This document shows, piece by piece, positions 26,335 to 41,700 of a DNA stretch of 64,000 bases. How positions within the stretch are numbered: position 1 is the first letter of the stretch; every line of letters begins with the position of its first letter. The DNA comes from Zonotrichia leucophrys gambelii (Eukaryota; Chordata; Aves; Passeriformes; Passerellidae). A model generated the notes under the pieces. That model saw only the letters and a program-made list of their open reading frames with translations, searched no databases and was not told the origin of the DNA. The stretch is from positions 92,240,912 to 92,304,911 of the forward strand of contig NC_088171.1 in assembly GCF_028769735.1 (NCBI RefSeq). The letters run 5' to 3'. The translations under genes and the position numbers were made by a program.

Positions 26335-26967
26335 TGTCCCGTCCCTCGGCTGTTTTAATGGCCTGGAAAGGCTCGGGATGGCCTTGGGGCAGCCCGCGCT
26401 CCAAAGGACGAAAGGAATCTTCAGGTTTTTTGGTCTTCAGTGTTGTTTATTAATTCTTATCTACAATATTTTCTCTTGGCCCGACAGAGGTCCACACAGC
26501 AAGCAAGCCATGAGCACACTGACTGCCCTCGGGGCGGTCACTTATCTTTATACCAAAAACTACGTATAAGATATTTACCTTTTCTCCCCAATACCTTTTA
26601 CCCTTATTGACAAGTGCACATTCAGTAGGAACCAATCTCAAAGTGCCACCACCACCATCAAAGATGGATGACAAGAAGAAGAAGAAGAAGAAGAAGAAGA
26701 AGGACAGGACACGCCCTAATTCATCCATCTTGTCCCTTAAAACCCTCCCTGTACCGAAATTCCAAAACCTGTATTTCACACTATAATTAATCTATCTCTT
26801 CACCATTTATCCCCGTGTGATCCTCCCGTCCTCATACAGCTGTTAGGTCCTGTGCAGGATCAAAGTCCAACCACCAAACACTTCTGGCAAAGTTCCAGGA
26901 CCTCCGAGCCCCCCAAGGGTGGTCTCGGTGACTCTGCACATCAGGAATGCTGTGCTGAGTTCCCACA
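26335..26967 (-). mobile_element. Solo LTR of an endogenous retrovirus, ERVK-like (class II)
   Basis: This 633-bp element runs TGTGGGAACT...GGGACA on the minus strand, starting TG and ending CA. It is flanked by a perfect 6-bp target-site duplication (ATGGAT), the size typical of class II (ERVK-like) elements. It shares its layout with the plus-strand LTR at 29057-29667. A TATA box (TATAAA, 26552-26547) and a poly(A) signal (AATAAA, 26451-26446) are on the minus strand, so it is in the same orientation as AHRR. No gag, pol or env sequence adjoins it, so it is a solo LTR. The frames inside it are not genes. Confidence 0.93.
26673..26702. repeat. (AAG)n microsatellite inside the LTR
   Basis: About ten AAG units occupy the position that in the related LTR at 29.3 kb is the less regular TCCTTCTTCTTCCTCTTCTC. 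Confidence 0.93.
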
Positions 26968-26973
26968 ATGGAT
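26968..26973. repeat. Target-site duplication, right copy (ATGGAT)
   Basis: It is an exact copy of 26329-26334. Confidence 0.9.
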
Positions 26974-29056
<2,083 letters not shown>

Positions 29057-29667
29057 TGTGGGATCTCAGGATTTGAGTCCTGGGATGCCGGGCCCCCAAG
29101 ACCACCCTTGGGGGGCCCGGGAGTCCTGGAATGTTGCCAGAAGTGTCTGGTAGCTGGACTTTAACCCTACACAGGAGATGACAAGGATGAGGGCTTCACC
29201 GGGTGAATGGTGAAGGGATTAGTTAATTAGAGAGTGAGACACAAGGTTTAGGATTTATGTACAGGGGGGTTTAGAGGAGTAAGATGGAGGAATTGGGGTG
29301 TGTCCTGCCCTCCTTCTTCTTCCTCTTCTCCTCCATCTTCTTTGGCCACGGTGGCACCTTTGGATTGGTTATTACTAAGAGTACACCGAGTTATAACAAT
29401 AGATGGTATTGGGGAAAAATGATAAATATTGTATACGTAACAAAGGGTATAAAGATACGTGGCTGCCCGGGGAGAGAGAGAGTGTGCCCATGGCTGACTG
29501 CTGAGCAGATCTCTGGTGGCGGAAAGAACATCTTTTAGATAAACAATTAATAAACATAAAACCAGAAAGAAGAACTGAAGCCTCTTCTCGTCCTTCGATA
29601 CGCGGGCTGCCCCAAGGCCACCCCTGGGCCTTTCCAGGCCCCTCAAACAGCCGAGATAAACCGGACA
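29057..29667 (+). mobile_element. Solo LTR, same ERVK-like family, opposite orientation
   Basis: This 611-bp element runs TGTGGGATCT...CCGGACA on the plus strand. It aligns by eye along its length with the minus-strand LTR at 26335-26967: shared GAGACCACCC/AAGACCACCC, GGTATAAAGATA and GCGGGCTGCCCCAAGGCCA. Flanks CATCGA (29051-29056) and CATCCC (29668-29673) look like a decayed 6-bp duplication. TATAAA is at 29448-29453 and AATAAA at 29549-29554. It is antisense to AHRR and differs clearly from the other copy, so the two are separate insertions. Confidence 0.88.
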
Positions 29668-31103
29668 CATCCCCATTTCATGTTCCCCTTACGTAAGGGA
29701 CAGTACCAGAGAACCTAGAATAGCTGTTGTGGAAATTCGTTATGATGATATACAAAACAAGTGAGGAACCTCAGTTTTGGGATGTCCACTGATTCCCAGA
29801 GAAGGTGTAAGATGCTGTCAAGAGGGAGTAAAGGAAAAAGCTGGTGCTTTTGCACACAGAAATGGGGACCTTATTTTTAGCATGACAGTGGGGGATGCTC
29901 AGTGCTGAAGCACAGACTCGTCCATTGAGCAACAAGACCTGAGTGGGAGGCTGAGAAGGTCGTTCCTTTCAGTAGCCAGCTATTGCTGGACCCAGCAGTA
30001 GTCAAATGCATTATCCAGGCATGAGCTATGGGACACTGGAGCCATAAACTACATGGATACTCAAGAGTGGGAAACGGCAAGTAAGAAGAATATAGATAGT
30101 TGTGCTAACAGTTTCTACTTTCACCTCACTAAATCCAAGGATCATAATCTTAAGTAGCGAGCTGACATTGGACAATGAGAGTAAAAACTAATTATTTGTC
30201 ACACTTTATTACTGCATTTTCACACTACACACATTTACTGCATTTTTCAATCATAAGGTGGTTAAGGCATTAAGTTACATCAGTATTAATTTGGCATTGC
30301 TGTTGTAATTCTGCAACAATTGTGCTTAGGAATTAGCAAAAAAAAGATCAGTTTTTGAGGAGCAGTTTTGTACATGTGACTGCTGCTAACTGAAAACCTC
30401 TTAAAGAAAATCATATCTGAAAAATTCATTGCTACTTTTGAGAACCTCATTTCAAGGCCACAGCAGCAGTGGACAGAATGGATGGAGAAAAATTGAGTTA
30501 GAAATAATATTTTTTTTCAATATCACTAAAAATACATAATTTCTGCTATTTCATTCAAAATTGCCAATACTTATATATGGTTCTTCAATAAAACAACAAG
30601 TTGCTTCTAAACACATGGAGAAGATTTTGCTGATTGGGATAAATGAACTACTTTCCTATATAAGGGAGAGGAAATATGAGAACAAATAATGCAATCAACA
30701 AAGAAGGAATAGTGTTTCTTACTTTTTCTCAGTTAACTATTTTTTGCAGTAAACTTTAAGGCTCAGCCATCCTATGACACCAAAAGAATGTCTGATTTAT
30801 GGAGGGCAGTAATTTTGTGGGAACATAGCCTACAGCTGAGCAGAAGCTAAAGAACTTAAGCTTTGCTAATCAGTCTTTACATCTGACAAACTAGCTGAAG
30901 CAAGGAAGCAATGTAGGACAGAAGAAATTAATTCCAATAAGGAAAATTAAGCTGATGAGTTCAAGAGGTAAAAATTGACAAGAGTAAAATGAAATAGAAA
31001 TAGAAGTTGTTCAAGACTATTTACCACATAAAATAGTGACTGCTCTATCCCAGAGAATAATGGTTTGAAGCAATTAGGTGGTCTGCCTTTGTGCTAAGTG
31101 CAA

Positions 31104-31197
31104 GGAATAGTTTTCAGAAGATGGTAGGGAATGGTGTAAAATGACTACTGGAATACTTTTCAGAAGATGGTAGGGAATGGTGTAAAATGACTACTGG
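31104..31197. repeat. Two-copy tandem duplication, 46-bp period
   Basis: GGAATAGTTTTCAGAAGATG at 31104 is repeated from 31150 as GGAATACTTTTCAGAAGATG and the rest of the unit matches by eye. One mismatch between units implies a recent event. Confidence 0.95.
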
Positions 31198-32937
31198 AGA
31201 AAGTTCAGGGCAGAGTCTTCCTGAAAACTCAAGGAAATGATTCAGTAGGGGAGTGAATCCAAACAAACAGGAGTTGGATGTAAATGGTAGTAAGGTGCCA
31301 AGTGGATGTGATTTTAAACAATGTGAGTTCCATGGAAAGGCTCAGTTAGCTAGCCATAAACAGAAAGGCACCAGCAGGGAAAATCTTCAGTGGGCTGCCT
31401 TGAGGCAAATGAAAATTCTAGCCTTTATTTTGAGCTGAAAGGAGATGGTGCTTGTTGTGTTCATGTTAAACTCTGGATTGTCAAACTGTAAACAGAGACA
31501 CAGGAGACACTTGATGATCTCCCATTTACTCTGCTTTCCATACAACACTGCTACAGTAAAGGAGAACACATAATTCGAGGAATATCTCTGGCTTTTCTTT
31601 CCTCACATTGTTGAACTGCCCAGTAGTAACAAGCCCTTGTAGCTGTGCAGGACCCCCATCAGCAGTATCCTTGGGATCTGGTGGGGAGAACATTTTGTGT
31701 TCAGGTGGCACACAATGCCATTTGGCATTAGTGATTCAGTGTGCCCATGACAAACAGACAGCCAGTAGTGTAAACCAGTTTGGTGAGCTGGCAGAGGAAT
31801 TTCCTGCAGCTACAGCTCTGTCTGCTGTTCCCTACCCTCTGCAGAGCCCTACCCTGTTAATGAAAACTTTGCCCTGAATACATTTTATAAATATGCTGCA
31901 GTGTTAAACCAGCAGAAGACCTGAGCTGAGAAAGGTCTAATCATTTACTGTGACAGCAAGCTTCCAGTAGGAAGGGGAAGACAGACCATGAGATGTGACA
32001 TAGGCTGAGAGCAAAGCAACAACAGAGGATTATCATGAGTGTACTGACCAGCACCCTCAGTCACTGAGCTGTGCTCGGACACTGTATAGAAATTTTGGCA
32101 GAGCTGAGCTCCAGTGGCAGCCATGTGTGTGTGGATGTTCACCATGTCCTATGGACCAAAAGGACAGAATGAGAGAAAGCTGCTTGAAGAAAAGGCAGCT
32201 CTTTGCCACTTTCTACGTCTCTTCTGCCTCTTTACAGCAAGGAAAGGTGAAAGCAGAACTAATGGTCAGGAAGACATAAGAAGAGCAGCAGAGCAGATGA
32301 GAGGTGGGATAGTGTGGTACCAAGTAAGAGGAAGGGCTATGCCACAAAGGGCCTTAAAATTAAAACTAGGAAGCAGGAGAGAGCTGCACCTTCCAAGGTC
32401 TCTGTTTACCCTGGCACTGGCACAGTTCTGGCTGAAGTGGTCATTCTGGAGTAGTTATAAGTACACTCAGAGCTAGGACAGGTATAGCTGCCTTTAAAGA
32501 GCTGTAAAACATTACAAGAAATATTTTGTAGAGGGAGAGGGTTTTACAAGATGCCAGGGTTTGAGATGAAGTAGTGGCTAAAGTTCTCAAATGGTAACTG
32601 TCCTGAGGCATTGCCTTAGCATTTTTAAGTATTAATTTCAACACAGTGATTTTAGCTTGAGGTTAAAGACAAGATCTCTTTAATTTCCAGATGCTTGAAT
32701 TACCAGTAAAATGTTAATTTCCACAGGAAATAAACACTTGGTAGAAAATGTTTCCTTTAGTCAAAATGCCGGCTGGCTGGCTGAAAAGCATATCTGATGG
32801 AAAATTTTCAATCTGAGCTCCAGGTGTTTGACCTGTGTCCATAAACACCAGAGTTCTTTAGTGTAGAACATGTTTAATGGGGCTTGTTTGGAAGTTTTGG
32901 GGCACAAAAGGAAAACAGCCATGTTTTCAAAATTTTC

Positions 32938-32950
32938 TTGCGTGTATAAA
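32938..32950 (+). promoter_or_regulatory. XRE core abutting a TATA-like box
   Basis: TTGCGTG (32938-32944) is followed without a gap by TATAAAAGG. The XRE lacks the extended consensus. It is antisense to AHRR within intron 2, and function is speculative. Confidence 0.2.
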
Positions 32951-35731
32951 AGGAGAACCTGAACCTTATATGTTATCTGAAGAATGACAACCTAATGAAG
33001 ATAAACTCTGCTAGTTCTGTGTAGAAAGCAAGACCGAAACATATTAGCTCCTCCCAGTAAAATTTTCCACACATTCTTCCCTAGTCTTGTTGGTCTCTGT
33101 ATTCTGCCATGGAGCTTTTTTATACATTTTCATCACTTTTCTGTAAAAGTACCTCAGAACAAAATTTCTGTGCCTGAAAAACATTCATGAACATAATGAA
33201 CAATATCATTCTGGGATATACTGGATTAAAAGCCAGCTGCAGGATCACCACCTGGTTGACAGTCTGATCATGAAAAGATTATGTAGAGTCAGAGAGTTAG
33301 CTTCTTGGGATGCACTGAGTATGGGGAGATATAAATGTCCCAGTTGTTCTGCACAGGAGAAAACTGCACCTCTGTCCTTTAAATTCTGATCTTCAAAAGT
33401 ACTAATCCATGAATCCCTATTGGAATCCAAGTATCCTGTTTGCACTGAGGCACCTGAGCTCACTTATCTTTTTGTTTAAAAAAAAGGTAAATTCTAGAGA
33501 CTCTTTACATTAAAGAGAGAGGACTGGCCAAAGAGCACCCATCAACTTTACTTTCTGTGAAAAATCAGGTTTTACAGCTGAGCAAATACTCCTCCCAGAA
33601 CAGGTGCCAGTATCTACCTTGATTCATTGGCAGAATGGTAGGGGGGAAAGTACAACAAGACTGTGGAGGAGAAAGTGCTGTGCTGTCAAACAAGAGAAAA
33701 AAGCTGTAACAAAGATTGTACAACATGGATTAAAATAATGGCTAAATTCATGCTGTTCAATTCATAGGCTTTGTCTACCCTTCTAAATTCAAGATAAACT
33801 AATCAAGGCAGCATGACAGCAATCTCGGAGTCCTGAAATGTCAGTAAGACCAGCAGGACTGAAAGACACAGACCAGGAAAGGAGCTCTGTCAGCCAGTTG
33901 GTCTGGGGCATTCAGAGCCTCTTTAGAGGAAAGTCCCTGAGTGAGGGAATAAGCGCAGGAAAGGCTTACCAGAGACCAAGCCCACAAACAGATAAGGTTT
34001 GAGGAAGAGACCAGTGTTGCTAGGAACTGAGAAATCATCCTCAGCAAGTGGTAAGTAACTAACCACAGAAAATGGACTGCTGTCTCCAGTGTGGGACTTC
34101 AGTATTCTAACAATCCCAACAGTTCCCCTTGTTTTAACCCATGTTTCTTAATCAAATTTTTTCATGTCCTGAAAAGTTTAGGCTCAGGTACCTGCACAGC
34201 AACATCATAGAAAAGCTATTTTCAAGGCAACATTACCTGCAATGGTTTCCAAGATGAAAACTTGGTTGTGTAAAGTAAGTGAGAATTTTCTTCTGAGAGT
34301 ATTAAAGCCAGAGCTTCCAAAAAGACTAATGAGGTAATTTCCGTGATTTGTTAGCAGGTAGTTTTCTTAGCCATTCATTTATCTAGAAGTCATCTTTGAG
34401 ACGAGTTCTAAAAGGCATGTAAACTCCAAACATAAGCTTAATGTTTCTCAAAGCAACTGCAAGTCTCCTTCCTTCTTCACAAAAGTAATGATCCATAAAC
34501 TGTTCTGCATAGAGGTAATTTAATGTACTGGAAATGCTCCATCCCTCTTGCAATTGTTATAAAATCAAATAACCACATATATACTGAAACAGTAATGTAG
34601 ATATCTTACATATATTTTGAATTCAACACTCAGGATTTTTGTAGGAAGAATAATTTGCTTATGCCATTATCTTTGTCTATTGAAATGTGATACATTTTAA
34701 ACTAAAAGAAACAATTTTTTAAGTGGGAAGAAGTGGTTCATGAGCAAACACTGCCCAAAATCCAAACAATATCAACAGATGTCATTAAAACATTCAGAGA
34801 AACTCCCCTTTGACTTTAGACCAATATGTACAATTTTAAGCCAAGTTGGTTATTTTTAGAAGTTCTGAAAAACTGAAAATAGGGAAATCTATTCTAGTTA
34901 CCTTCTCATCCTTAAATTGTGTATGAAGGCCACCAGTGCCAGTTCATAATTTGAACACAGTAAAAATGTATGTTTCATAATCAAATAATCAAGTGTAACA
35001 CAGAAAATGTGGGATGATTACATTAAAAAGCTTGATTTCATAGATTGGCTTATGGCATCTGGAACTCATTTACATTTGAGTGATAGCAACCTCTTTTTTC
35101 CCCCTTCCCTTTCAAGCATCTTGTAGTAACAAATTTCCATTTCATTTCTTCTTTTCCTGCTTTGCCTTTGCACATACAATTCCTCTCTCCCATTTTTCTC
35201 CTAATGGAAGTGATCCCATAGTAAACAGAAGTCTGAAAATTATGTGTTCTGTATGCAAAAAGTGACTCACCAGTCTGCTCTTTCAGTTGGCTGAACTGAC
35301 CCACTTTCCCAGCCCGCTCATGTTGGACTTAGCAATGCCCCAGGCAAGGCTAAGCCCAGGAAAGGGGAAGGGGGAGCGCAGTGCCAGTGCTCTGGTGCCA
35401 CTCAGCACATGGCTTCTCCAAAAGCTCATTGGACAGGAGGCAGGGAGCATGGAAGCACCAAGGTGGCAGCCACCCCTCCAAGCCACTGCTGACATTTAGC
35501 CCACTGGTGTGTTCTGCCTACAAACAGGCACTGTCCCTCTCCACTCTCCATGGCAGCACCATGGTGCCCACCACAGCCACCCCTGGCCTCCTCCCGGGAT
35601 ACCTAGTGCTGGCTAAGGATGGTTTGAGCCAGGCTTGGCATCCTTTCTGGAGACATCTACCCCATGAAGAGCCAGCCTCCCAGCCAAGGGTTTCTCATTG
35701 CAGAGAGGAAGATTAGGTCTCTCCTGTGTCA

Positions 35732-36889
<1,158 letters not shown>

Positions 36890-37145
36890 CAGCTTAAATT
36901 TGTTCATGGTCATTTTATGCCCATTTGTTCTTCTGCCAACATTGTCTTTTAGTTTAAATAGCTCTTCCTCCTCCATTGTGTTTACTCATTGGCATATTTT
37001 TAAATATCAGTCATATCTTCAGTCAGCCTTCATTTTTCTATTCTGGGACAATTCAAACTCTTTTATTTCCCTCTCATGTTACAAACTGTTTTTTTCTTCC
37101 TATCATTTTAGAAGAACAGAATTGAGCCCACTTTATTGAGCAAAA
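36890..37145 (-). mobile_element. Ancient CR1-like LINE fragment
   Basis: In plus-strand order it shows CCAGCTTAAATTTGTTCATG, CCCATTTGTTCTTCTGCCAA and TTTAAATAGCTCTTCCTCCT, matching old amniote CR1 3' regions in reverse orientation. Weakly similar DNA may extend to about 37.3 kb. Confidence 0.6.
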
Positions 37146-37813
37146 TCTAAAATGTATTTCATACATGCAAGCATAGCATCCTTTGCTAACTTGAGGTTCT
37201 TTAGGTCTACTGTGTTTCCCTCATCTGGAAAATCAGTTATTATGTCCATAGACAGCTAGCAGGTTACTTTGGCAAAATTATTTAAATCCACGTTCCCTTT
37301 TTACTCCAACTAACTACAGCTGTTATTTGTTCTTTCTTTCTGAGAATTCATTCTAAAATGACGCATAATATATAGATCAGACTAATTGCCTTCTCTCAAA
37401 TGCAGGTTATGATGTAAACACTAGTCATTCTCCAGTCGGTGCAGTGTCAGGAATTAGGTGCTTCCAGAAACAGGGCCATATTTTCCACTAATACTGGAAT
37501 AATTTCCTGTGGCATCAGATGGGTGAACTGCCTGTCCAAAGTTGATGAGGGATATGATACTGTGCAATAAATACTGCTGCAGGTTAAGATTATGTCACAG
37601 CCTTTGCTTAGATTAAGCCTTCTCGCCACCTTTGAAGACTTGTTAAATAGGTTTAATCTTCAAGTTCTTTCTTTTTAACAGTCTGCCAGTCTTTAAGATT
37701 ACATCTACCCTAACAGGCGTCCTCCTTCAGCTGAAAGCTAAAATGGTGTGGACATGCCAAAAGAACTGCAGTTTCTTTTGAAACTTTACATTAAAATGTA
37801 TTTTCTTTGTATT
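37146..37813 (-). other. AHRR: AHRR intron 1 segment without clear features
   Basis: AT-rich; possible continuation of the old CR1 fragment, but I cannot support limits. The last five bases GTATT resemble ATATT after the neighbouring LTR. Confidence 0.4.
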
Positions 37814-38795
37814 TGTGGTGGATTGACACTGTCTGGATACAAGGCATCCAGGAAACCCACTCCACCACTCCCCTCCTCAGCAGGTCAAGGGGGAGAAAAT
37901 ACAACAAAAGGCTCATGGGTTGAGATAAGGAAAGGGAGAGATCACTCACCACTTACTCTCATGGACAAAACAGACTGAACTCAGGGAAATTAGTTTAATT
38001 TATTACCAATCAAATAAGAACAGGGTAATGAGAAATAAACCCAAATCTCAAAAATATCTTCCCCCCAACCCTTCCTTTCTTCCAAGGCTCAACTTCACTG
38101 CATTTTTTCTACCTCCTTCCCCCTGCAGCAACACAAGGGGATGGGGAATGGAGGCTGTGGTCAGTTCATCACACTCTGTCTCTGCCACTCCTTCCCCCTC
38201 AGGGGGAGGACTCCCCACACTCTCCCATGAACTTCTCCAACATGAGTCCTTCCCACGGGCTGCAGTTCCTCACAAACTGCCCCAACGTTGGCCCAGTCCT
38301 TCAGGAACAGGCTGCCTGAGCATGGGTGCTCCTTGGGATCACGAGTCCTGCCAGCAAACCTGCACCAGTGTGGGCTCCTCTCTCCATGGGTCCACAAGTC
38401 CTGCCAGAGCCCTGCTCCAGCACAGGCTTGCCATGGGGTCACAGCCCCCTTCAGGCATCCCCCTGTTCTGGGGTGGGGTCCTCTGTGGGCTGCAGGGACA
38501 CAGCTGCCTCACCATGGGCTGCACCTTGGTCTGCAGGGGAGTCTGCTCTGGTGCCTCCTCCTTCACTGCCCCTGATGTCTGCAAGGCTGCTGCTCTCACA
38601 TCTTCTCACTCCTCTCTCAGACTGCAGTTGTGCAGGCTCTTTTCCCCATTCCTAAACACCTACTCCCAAAAGTGCTGCTATCACTGCTGGTCTGTCGTGG
38701 ACCTGCTGGACTCAGGGGGAGCTTCCAGCAGTTTCTCACAGAAGCCACTCCTGTAGACCCCCACTACCAAATCCTTGCCATGCAAACCTAATACA
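37814..38795 (-). mobile_element. Solo LTR, long avian ERV family (ERVL-like)
   Basis: This 982-bp LTR runs TGTATTAGGTTTGC...CCACCACA on the minus strand. It is flanked by GTATT (37809-37813) and ATATT (38796-38800), a 5-bp duplication with one difference; 5 bp is typical of ERVL-type elements. It matches the plus-strand copy at 45245-46279 end to end. The middle is a degenerate minisatellite built on GCTCCAGCRTGGG-like units. A 242-residue open frame (38028-38756, plus) is an accident of this repeat. It has the same orientation as AHRR. Confidence 0.88.
38200..38560. repeat. Degenerate minisatellite inside the LTR
   Basis: Phrases such as CATGAGTCCTTCCCACGGGC, CATGGGTGCTCCTTGGGATC and CATGGGTCCACAAGTCCTGC recur every few tens of bases, indicating imperfect tandem units. 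The plus-strand copy shows the complementary pattern at 45.6-45.95 kb. Confidence 0.7.
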
Positions 38796-41700
38796 ATATT
38801 GTAATGCTTTTGTGTTCTGAGTCCTTCCTGTCCATAATGTGAATCTATGACTCATAGTTCATGTTTCAAAACAGTGTCACATGCTAGACTTCCCTTCTCT
38901 TGCCTTCATGAGCAAAGTTAGAAGGAGGAGAAAGACTTGAACAGCATAATTCAACTGAAAACTGAAAGCTAAGACTTCATTCAATTTCCCAAAAGGGTGA
39001 CTTTGTTTTAAAACCCATTCTGGATCAGTTGATTAATATGTGACAGCAAATAAAAATAGCTAAAAAGACCTCAGTATTCAAACTGAAAACCAGGAAATAA
39101 ATAGCAAACAATATGAGCTAGAATTTATGGAGTGCAAAATGCTAGTTAGGAAAGATAAAAGCCCAAAGGAAAATTCACAAATTGCAGCGCTAAAGACAAA
39201 AGATAGTGTGCCATTTACAAGAATATTATGAAGAAAATAATTTTAAAAAGTGTATGTGGTTCTAATTAGATGGAAATGGCTTTATGTTAGAACTGCATAA
39301 AAGGTAAGAGTGCTCAACAGTTTTATTTTCTGAAAAGAAGGAGACTCATGCAGTCCCATCAAACGAGAATTAGCCATGCACTCTTCAGTTTTTCTACAAG
39401 AACTTTCTGCAGAATTAGAACAAAGGGTTATCACAGCAACGTGGTATGAAGCACTGTCCCAGCAAGAGAGCACCAATGTCCTAGATACACACACAACCAA
39501 GAGGTGCTTCTGCCACTACCACTAATGCCAGGAGTGGCATGTGGTTAAAATGAGTCTGAGAATGCATGGGGACAGGAATGAAGACAGAGTCAGAAGGTTC
39601 ATAGTCCTAAAAATATGTCTGAAAACAGCACTTGATTTTGTTGAGTTGCAAAGATCCATAAACCTTGAAAACATCTGTTTTAAAAACTGGAGAAGAGCAT
39701 GTATTCACAGTCCTACCTGGACTGTGTTTTCTTCTGATCACCTGTGAGCTCTTCTCGCCACCCCTAGGACAGAACAGCCCATCACCACCACTGAATGAGG
39801 CTGGGGGCTCCTTCCCCTGCCAGCCCACCCATCTCATGTGGATGGAAACCACGTAAGAACTTGGGAGGACAGCACTCAGCTGCTCGGAACAATCGTGCTC
39901 TTGGCTTTCCCCCTGTAAGGCTTGAGAGCTCTCACCTTGTCTCTACGTGCCTGAGGTAGGATGAAAACAGAACCAAAGAAGCAATCTTCCACCACCACTC
40001 CAGCAGAAGGAAAGGGGGCTTACAAGCTTGAGGAGCTTCAGGAGGAGGAGAGCTGGGACCAAAAGGATCAGAATTGCTAGAAAAGGGTAGATGTGGACCA
40101 TAATAGTTTCCTTCTGTTAGATGCTTGTAATCACTACTGACATAAAGTCACAACGAATCTCTGGGGAACACTGAAGGACTGAAAGACAGCTGCTATATGA
40201 TAATATTCAGAGAAGGGAAACATAATGATCCAGCTATCCCCTGGATGACAAGACTGACATCCATCCCAAGCAAAATACCAGAAAAGCTGATAAGAAAGAT
40301 GAATTACATCACTTAGCAGAATTCTATGGAATATCATGCTCTTTGGAGTGAAACTAACTCACTGAGAAGTCTTCACATCTAGCTGACAGAGGAGTTCACT
40401 TGTATTAGTAACTTAAGTTAGCAGCACAACATTCTGCTTTTAAAAAGCCCCAACGAAGCATTACAGTGCACAGTTTCCTCAAGTAAATAATCTGTCAAGT
40501 GACAGAATAAAAAGAAAAGTAGTCATAGAGAAATCACTACTAAATAGAAAAAGTTTTACAAAGACCTTACAGACATTGAGGTTCAATACAAACTCATTGG
40601 CAATAACATTTAGAAAGTTAAAAAAATTTAAAAGTTTGATAAATAATGCTGAAGACACGGTGAAACAGCAACCGGGAGTGTCCAGTAGGCAGTTTTTCTT
40701 TATTCACAATGTATTTTAATACAGTCAAAGGCAAACACTTGCATCTCAGAATAGGGAAGGCACGTCATTGATACTGAATAGGGACTGCATTCTGAAATGT
40801 GAGTGATTCTTGAAAGGAATTAGGGATCAAAGGGAAAAATGAATACAATCCATAGTTTGAGCTGCCAGGGAGGAGCTGCTACAAAGGGAGCTGATGCAGA
40901 TGGTAACCTAAGTGAAGTGAGTTAAAGGTTTACATCTGCTTAAAGATATGATAAGACTGATGTTGGAACAGTGTGTACAGTTTGCATGTAAGTGTTCTTC
41001 AAGTAATGTTAGAAACTGGTAAGAGTGAGGAAAGAAGCTAAAATAAATACTTGGAGGCTGAAGAAATTTATTTGCATAGAAAAAAGATTTAGGTGATTTG
41101 AGCAAAGTGAAGTACTTCCAGGGAAGATACAAGTACTGAATTATTTTAATCTGAAACACAGCAAGCACTTAGAAAGTGAAGCTGAACCCAGATACATCCA
41201 AATAAGAAATAAAGCATTAATCTGTAACATCATGAGCATTTAAACACTGGAACAAGGTACAAAGAATTTAATGGATCCTGTTGTCTTGAAACCAGTGTTA
41301 GATGCCTTTTTTGTAATATGCACTTTATCCTAAGAGAAGCTATACTTGAATTAAATAGAAACAGTTGAGTTGAACACAGGCATACTCAGAAGAAAAAAAA
41401 TCTTTGGTAGCTATCAGAGGTCAGATTACATTATCCAATGATCTCTCTTTCACTAAATTTTATGAATCATTTCCTGCCCAAATGTAATCACATATCATGT
41501 ATTCAATGCCTGAACTACAAGAAAGGGCTGTGCAGACCACAGCTTCAAAGAGGCACAGCTATTGAAGAGGCAGCCTGTGAGCAGGAAGGTTGTGTGTGTG
41601 CACACCTCTGCCATGCCACAGCACCGTGCTGCAGTTCCACCAGCACAGCAGGAAGGGCATGGGGCTGGAGAGTGGCTTGGCTTTTCTCAGGATTATGTGT

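Noticed and set aside
38028..38756. 242-residue plus-strand frame
   Set aside because: It lies wholly inside an LTR and runs through its minisatellite, antisense to the LTR.
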